The position numbers and the translations under genes are program-made. The notes below the pieces were generated by a model. The model was given only the letters and a program-made list of their open reading frames with translations. It was not told the origin of the DNA and made no database searches. DNA of 64,000 nucleotides from Setoptus koraiensis. Taxonomy: Eukaryota > Arthropoda. Positions 58,921-64,000 of the stretch are shown here, one piece after another. Numbering within the stretch: the first letter of the stretch is position 1; every line of letters starts with the position of its first letter. The stretch lies in contig CM106586.1 of NCBI GenBank assembly GCA_048013815.1, forward strand, positions 17,174,001-17,238,000, written 5' to 3'.

Positions 58921-59304
58921 GTGCATTTATTGACGGGTAACAATGATTAGTCTCGTGTTTGCCTGCGCCAGTCTCGTGTTGTTGTTCTGTGCCGGTCTCG
59001 CTGTCTCGCGTTGCAAGCGATTCTTCGAGACTCGCCCACACAGAGTCTCTGTGGCAGAGTCTGTGACAGAGAGACTGTTCTCGCGCGCGCACAGTTGCGA
59101 CAATGCTCGCGAGCGATTCCAACAAGCAACTTATTCAGATATATTCAGACATATTCAGATAAATTCGGGCATATTCAGGCGTTTTCGGGCCTCTGATTGC
59201 GACTTGCCTACGCCAAGTCGCCAAAGTGAGCGCCATCTCGCGCCCGACTCGCGCCAATCTCTCGATCGAGAATCTAATCGACAATTGCCCCACAATCGTG
59301 ATGC

Positions 59305-60039
59305 TCAATCCAACTGATTTGCTGAAATGACCCAGTCGCCCGGGTACGGCCATCGCCGGAGCGTACGCCGGGCCTCATCGGACCATCGGAACCAGTGTGT
59401 GTGGGGCTGCGCGCTGGACGCAGTCACAATTGCCTGGCACATCTTTGCGGCCGCGTACAGCGGTGCAATAGACTGACGGCTAGCGACCACAAGCTTGCTG
59501 AACTGCGCCTCGTCCATGTTGTCCTGCTCGGCTGTCTTGACGAGCTGGTCGATGGCCGCTTCAAAGTTGAAATCACTTTTGCTGTACGGCCGGCACAACT
59601 GTTTCGCCTCGCTCACATACGCGTCCCTTGGATTCCCGTTGTGATTCGTGCTCTTGTAACTCAAATAGCGATTGAGGTTCTCGAGGAATCGCTGCTCGAA
59701 TGGCTCGATGCCCCGATGCACACCGGCAACAAAACGGGTCACTTTTTCCATGTCGAGCTCACTCTCAAATTTCCAAGCTGGCCCCATGTTGGCGCTGTGT
59801 GTCGCTATTTGTAACACTTTCATCATTTGTCCCGGCCAATGATGAATCCTGCTTCGTCTGGCCGCATATTTGCTAGCAGGCAACTGTTGCAATTCCAATT
59901 GATACCATTTTTCCACTTCATCGGTGATCGTTTTTATTTGTTGCAACGTGCGCTCCTGTCCTGCGACCTTCAACGAGCCGAAACTCATAACCAGCACGAC
60001 AGCTCCCAGGCCAAAAGTGATCCCGTGCAATGCATGCAT
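59305..60039 (-). CDS. Small secreted protein of unknown family
   Basis: The 244-residue frame starts at the ATG giving MHALHGITFGLGAVVLVMSF, a plausible signal peptide with cleavage near VAGQ. The mature part is about 215 residues, mostly helical in pattern, with only two cysteines (KQLCRPY and AKMCQAI) that could form one disulfide. Strings such as FEQRFLENLNRYLSYK and FNFEAAIDQLVKTAEQDNMD look like real globular protein and differ sharply from the simple-repeat translations around it. I do not recognise a domain. It stands alone in gene-poor DNA; a lineage-specific secreted protein is the best description. Confidence 0.7.
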   Translation of the reverse strand: MHALHGITFGLGAVVLVMSFGSLKVAGQERTLQQIKTITDEVEKWYQLELQQLPASKYAARRSRIHHWPGQMMKVLQIATHSANMGPAWKFESELDMEKVTRFVAGVHRGIEPFEQRFLENLNRYLSYKSTNHNGNPRDAYVSEAKQLCRPYSKSDFNFEAAIDQLVKTAEQDNMDEAQFSKLVVASRQSIAPLYAAAKMCQAIVTASSAQPHTHWFRWSDEARRTLRRWPYPGDWVISANQLD

Positions 60040-61177
60040 TTCAATATTGTCACCACAACACGCCAATCAAGAATAAATCAAAATTTTCCAATTTCAAGTC
60101 TATGAATCCGGCTCCGAAATGTCAATTGTGTGCTGAAATATGTTGAAAAGCATTTGTGGCTGCTCTGTCGGACGGATTCTGTGTGCGAAGAGCCTGATAA
60201 TATTTTTTTTTTTGAATTCTTTTTCTTCCAGAACGATCTTTGAGCGACTGTGTCGCTGCGAATCGGTTTATTTTTGGCACAGCGTTTCGTCGGTGTCAGC
60301 TTACCGTGCTGCCCGATTCGCCCAATGAAAATTGGCGTGCCGCACAGCCAGAGTTATGAATGTCGTGAAACGGGCAAAAAAGAACGTTTGCAAGCAAAAT
60401 TTAAAAAGTAGCGCCCACCGTGACAGCTCAACAAACTGTGGCGCTTCGTCATGCCACCGGGCGGGCACTATAAAACGAGTTAGTCGAAATGTGTCGCCCC
60501 ATTTTCAGTGTTTGTGCGCCCTTTTAATGAGGGCCCAATGCACAGATTTAACCCCATGAGTCATGAGCTTTTCATCTCATTTCTGGTGTGCCGAGGCGAA
60601 ACTTTCCACACAAAATTGCCCGTACCTTGCCACACCCGGTCACCGGCTCATGACGGGTCGGCTGGTCATCTGACGGGTCGGCCGGTTGTCTGGCGGGCCG
60701 GTCGGATGCTGGCCGGCCGATGGCACGGCCGACCGGATGCCGCCAGGTGGGCTGGCCAGCGAAGAGCGGACAGCGACGATCAAGTCGCATCCCGCAAACA
60801 CTCGTTGGACGTGTCATTGTACACGTGTTATTATGTACGTGTCAGTGTGTACGTGTCATTATGCGCGTGCAGTGCATGTAGAGGCCCGGTGTTGAAGTAT
60901 ATGGTCTCACCGTTGGGCTCGCAGTTGTCTAGACGAGCCTGTCAGTGGCCCGTGCGACCATTGCCGACCGGCGACCAGTGGCCCGGCTGACCGGCCACCA
61001 GTGGCCATACATTACGCAATTTACTTTTATTATCCAATAATCATTTTCATTACGCTCATTATGGCAGTAGCGAGCGGGCGGTCATTAGTTTGCATCGCGT
61101 GCCCGCTCACTTGGTCTCGATGATTGGTGCGTGCCACTCGTTACTGTGCCCGCACCGCCGACTGCACCCGAGCCGCG

Positions 61178-61272
61178 CATACCCGCTTATATCCGCTTAC
61201 AACCGCGTACAACCGCGTATACCCGCGTATACCCGTGTATACCCGCGCATACCCGCACATACCCGCGCGCCA
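61178..61272 (+). repeat. 10-base tandem repeat
   Basis: About nine degenerate copies of CGCGTATACC/CGCATACCCG. It resembles no known arthropod telomere repeat (TTAGG). Confidence 0.9.
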
Positions 61273-61395
61273 GCGCGTACAAGTGCGCTATGTGGCGCAT
61301 AAATGCCAGACAGATGAGCATTTGCATGAGCGTGACGCAGATAGATTGCACGATTGAGCGCGTGCCACTTGATGCAGTGGGGCGCCGCGGCAGCA

Positions 61396-61508
61396 GAAGC
61401 AGTGAAAAAATGGCGCCCACTAAGACATGCCCGCCACTAATATACAATGGCCAGTAATTGGCGCGACAAATTGCATTGCGCAGCAAGCGACACTGTGTTA
61501 CGTAACTA
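61396..61508 (+). repeat. Diverged interspersed repeat, copy B
   Basis: Partner of 58813-58920, same orientation, 2.6 kb away. See that entry for the shared blocks. Confidence 0.6.
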
Positions 61509-63954
61509 GTGTGTGTGTTTGTGTCGCAACACGAACGCAGTTGTTACGTAACGCGTTAGCCGGTGCGCCGCAGTGCCAGCGTCGCCGTGAGGGCCAGCTA
61601 AATGAATTAATTGAGTGGTGCGACGCAAACAAGCGCCAGAGTTGATCATCTTTTCTAATTAAGCGGCACATCGATTTGTGCGCGCCGCTCGCTACATTCA
61701 ATCAATGTATAAATATTGATATAGCGCAACTGTTGGCCCCTCGCTCGCCCGCTGGCCTGTCGGGCCCGGCGAGCATCGCAAAGCTCGCGGGCGTTGCGGG
61801 CGCCGGCCCCGGACAGGCGCAGCCGGTGGCCGCACTCGCCCAGGGCGCGTCCGCTCTAATCGTGCTCGCAGGCCAAATATATTCAATGGCGGTCGGTACG
61901 CCGATATCCCGATATCGGCGCGCTGTATTTGTCCGTCGAAATATAACGCGTCGCCGATTGGCGGATATACCGACGGACAAAAGCGTAGCCGATGGCTACT
62001 TGGCGGCCGCCGCCAATGCCAGCCCGAATACATTAATTCATAATGCGGCCGCCAGGAAGACAGAGGCCAGAAATTAAATGGGCCGCCAGGCAGCCAGTTA
62101 CGTGGCCCGATCGTGGCCAACTGAGCGCCGGCCAACAGACGAATCGGGCAGCCGCGCCAACGAGCACAAGCGGCCACGGGCGACCAGAGAGCGGGCCGCT
62201 GTGCCGAACTGGGGCCCGTCATTAATAAAAAAACAAGCCCTCTTATTGCGCGTGTCGTATTTGCTCGGCCACATTGGCGCGTGCTGGCGCCTCGGTGCCG
62301 ATCGCTGTGCGCCCTGTTGTGCTCAAGTTTTGTTGCGTCGGCGGCCCGTGCGCCGTCATGCCGGTCGCTGGGCCGGCCAGCAGATCGCAGTGGCGGGCCG
62401 ACGCGGACCAGCGGGCGGCCGAGATGCCGGCACCGATGCGGGCAGCACGGCGAACGTGTTGTGTGCTTTCGGACCTGGGCCGACGGGGCCACGGCGCACC
62501 CAGCGCCCACCGAGCCCACGGAGCCCGCAAAGCCCGCAGAGGCAATCACGGCGGCCGGAGAAGTGTCGGGCGCAAAAATGAATTTCGTCTGGCCGAACGC
62601 GGCCGAATGCGCCGAACGCGGCCGAATGCGCCGAACGCGGCCAAATGCGGACGAATGCGGCCAAATTAAAGCCGCTCGGCTCAGCGAGCGGCCCGCTCGC
62701 CGGCGGTCGTTTTGTTTTTTCATCAGCGGCCGCCTTCGAAACAACAATGGCGTGCAATATGGCCGGCAATATCGGTGAGGCTTGCGGCAACCGGCCAACC
62801 GGCAACTAATAAACAGCGCCCGGCAGCACGTAGCACGTACACAATTGCATAGCTCTCCATCTTGGCTGCATGAGCCCGTGGCATCATTAGGATGACACCG
62901 GCCGCTTCTCGGCGCTCGTGGCGAGACCATTCTGGTTAGCCAGTTGGCGGACAGCGATTGCCGGCGAGCAGCCGCTGGCGTGCTCGTTGGGCGCCGGCCC
63001 GACAGCGCGTTATTGGCGCTCTCGGTGGTGGCTAGTCTAGCCACCGCAATGAGCAGTTTGGGCCCAAGTGAGATTTGGATAATTCATCATCGCCACTGGC
63101 CGGCCAGAGCGGGGGCCAGCGAGCGCCAGAGCGGGCGCCAGCAAGCGCCAGAACGGGGCCAGATGGGGCCCCACCGGCCGGTGTGTGCCGTGCGCCCGTG
63201 ATTGTGTCAATTGATTATGATTTATTTTACACTGTTCGCGCTCAATATAAATCAATATGCTCAAATGGCCTGTCGCTCGCACATTCGAACCAGCGGGCAC
63301 CTTGGGGCCGGCGCCGCTGCCAGCCAACGGCCAGCATCGTCAGTTCCAAGTCGGATTTCGGCAGTGCATTGGGCCAAATGAACTGCCCAAATCCGACGAT
63401 TGTCTCGCAAATGCACCGCCGAGACGTTTCGCGGGGCGCCAACGTTGGCGGGCTGCAGCGAGCGAGCGCCCCAGTTGCCGAGCAACCATCACGGTGGCGC
63501 CTCGAGCGAGCGCCTTCATGAACTGGCGGCCATAATTATGGCCGCATAGTTAACAAGATAAACAGTGTCTGCCGGCCAGTTAATGTTGTCCGCTCGCTAT
63601 TCGCGGCCCGTTGACCAGCGCTATCCGCCCTTTCGCTATTCAATGAATTCGTTGGATTCGTCGGGCACACTGATAGCCATCGGTGTGCTCGTTGACCGTT
63701 ATTCGTCCGAAGCGAAACGTTGAATGCAGCGCATTTCGGATTGCGATTTTGGAATTTCGAATTGCCAAATGCGAAATGCCAAATACGAGCCCCAATTTGC
63801 AACGCGCGATCCGAAAATCGCAATCAGGGCGGCTCATTTGGGTTTTCGGTCCGTTGCGGAACCGGCCCGGCGCCGGCCGCAACAATGGACGCATTCGTTG
63901 GCCTGTCGAGGCCCGTCGCGGCGGCCGGCGTGACCATTTGATCTATTTGTCCTC

Positions 63955-64000
63955 GGTTTGTCGGTCTGTCGGTCTGTCGGTTCGTCGGTTCGTCGGTCTG
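63955..64000 (+). repeat. 8-base tandem repeat at the window edge
   Basis: GTCGGTCT and GTCGGTTC units, at least five copies, continuing out of the window. Confidence 0.9.

Larger units (their letters stand above)
52968..59304. other. Gene-poor stretch after PABP
   Basis: Left part (52968-54200) is AT-richer and includes the possible exon at 54016-54173; the rest is GC-rich and repeat-rich. Arrays include ATTATGAGC-like units (55245-55315), GCGAAACGTCGCGATG (55830-55870), GTTGTTTGTTA/GTCGTTTGTTA (56755-56850), a CATGCAAACG pair (58030-58065) and CGTGTTTTGCGC (58707-58757). Long open frames here overlap on both strands and look fortuitous. Confidence 0.5.
60040..64000. other. Gene-poor GC-rich stretch to window end
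   Basis: Beyond the promoter of the secreted-protein gene (60040-60320) I find no supported gene. A 448-codon minus-strand frame at 61698-63044 lies in GC-rich DNA, is Arg/Ala/Pro-rich, overlaps other long frames and is taken as fortuitous. Arrays include a 10-base TACCCGCG-type repeat (61178-61272), GCCGAACGCGGCCGAATGC units (62590-62660) and GTCGGTCT/GTCGGTTC units from about 63955 to the end. Confidence 0.5.

Noticed and set aside
61178-61272. 10-base array considered as telomere-like
   Set aside because: Unit is not TTAGG-like, is short and internal; plain minisatellite.
61698-63044. 448-codon minus-strand open frame
   Set aside because: GC-rich DNA with few stops; translation is Arg/Ala/Pro-rich, overlaps long frames on the other strand, includes tandem-repeat sequence, and shows no domain.

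Overview
The window is animal nuclear DNA, most likely from a small arthropod and probably a mite. This rests on an ecdysis-triggering-hormone-receptor-like GPCR (an arthropod moulting hormone receptor), short GT-AG introns, compact genes and arthropod-style protein families. The species assignment is inference. I saw no rRNA, tRNA, CRISPR or recognisable retroelement or transposase gene. Layout: 1-2.4 kb is GC-rich, low-complexity DNA without a gene. From 2.4 to 22.7 kb lies an AT-richer, gene-bearing block. On the minus strand it carries a fatty-acid elongase, an ABCG transporter (two exons), a membrane short-chain dehydrogenase, an LLPH-like nucleolar protein (two exons) and a 1975-codon ORF for a large secreted repeat protein. 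On the plus strand it carries an unrecognised coiled-coil gene (two exons). From 22.76 to about 38 kb is a gene-poor, GC-rich stretch full of tandem repeats and fold-back palindromes. From 39.3 to 48.5 kb is the receptor gene, in two coding exons separated by a 5.7-kb intron. From 48.66 to 53.0 kb are a second copy of the coiled-coil gene (minus) and, head to head with it, poly(A)-binding protein (plus). From 53 to 64 kb the DNA is again GC-rich and repeat-rich; its only convincing gene encodes a small secreted protein on the minus strand. The main story is an inverted segmental duplication. The right arm (about 48556-50893) holds the coiled-coil gene, the divergent promoter region and exon 1 of the poly(A)-binding protein gene. 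The left arm (about 20715-22759) is a near-identical, inverted copy about 26 kb away. Its inner end stops 16 bases into PABP intron 1 and is joined in frame to the hydrophobic leader of the large secreted protein gene. The result is one uninterrupted reading frame starting with half a PABP RRM. The copied exon still has its splice donor, and a possible acceptor 69 nt on would remove exactly 23 codons, the hydrophobic segment, without changing frame. The copied promoter region has lost the A-rich 5' leader that in PABP genes mediates autoregulation, and the copied RRM has lost aromatic residues of its RNP1 motif. The receptor gene is also unusual: its third intracellular loop is about 635 residues long. 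The genes in the window otherwise look like unrelated housekeeping and metabolic genes and do not form one pathway.
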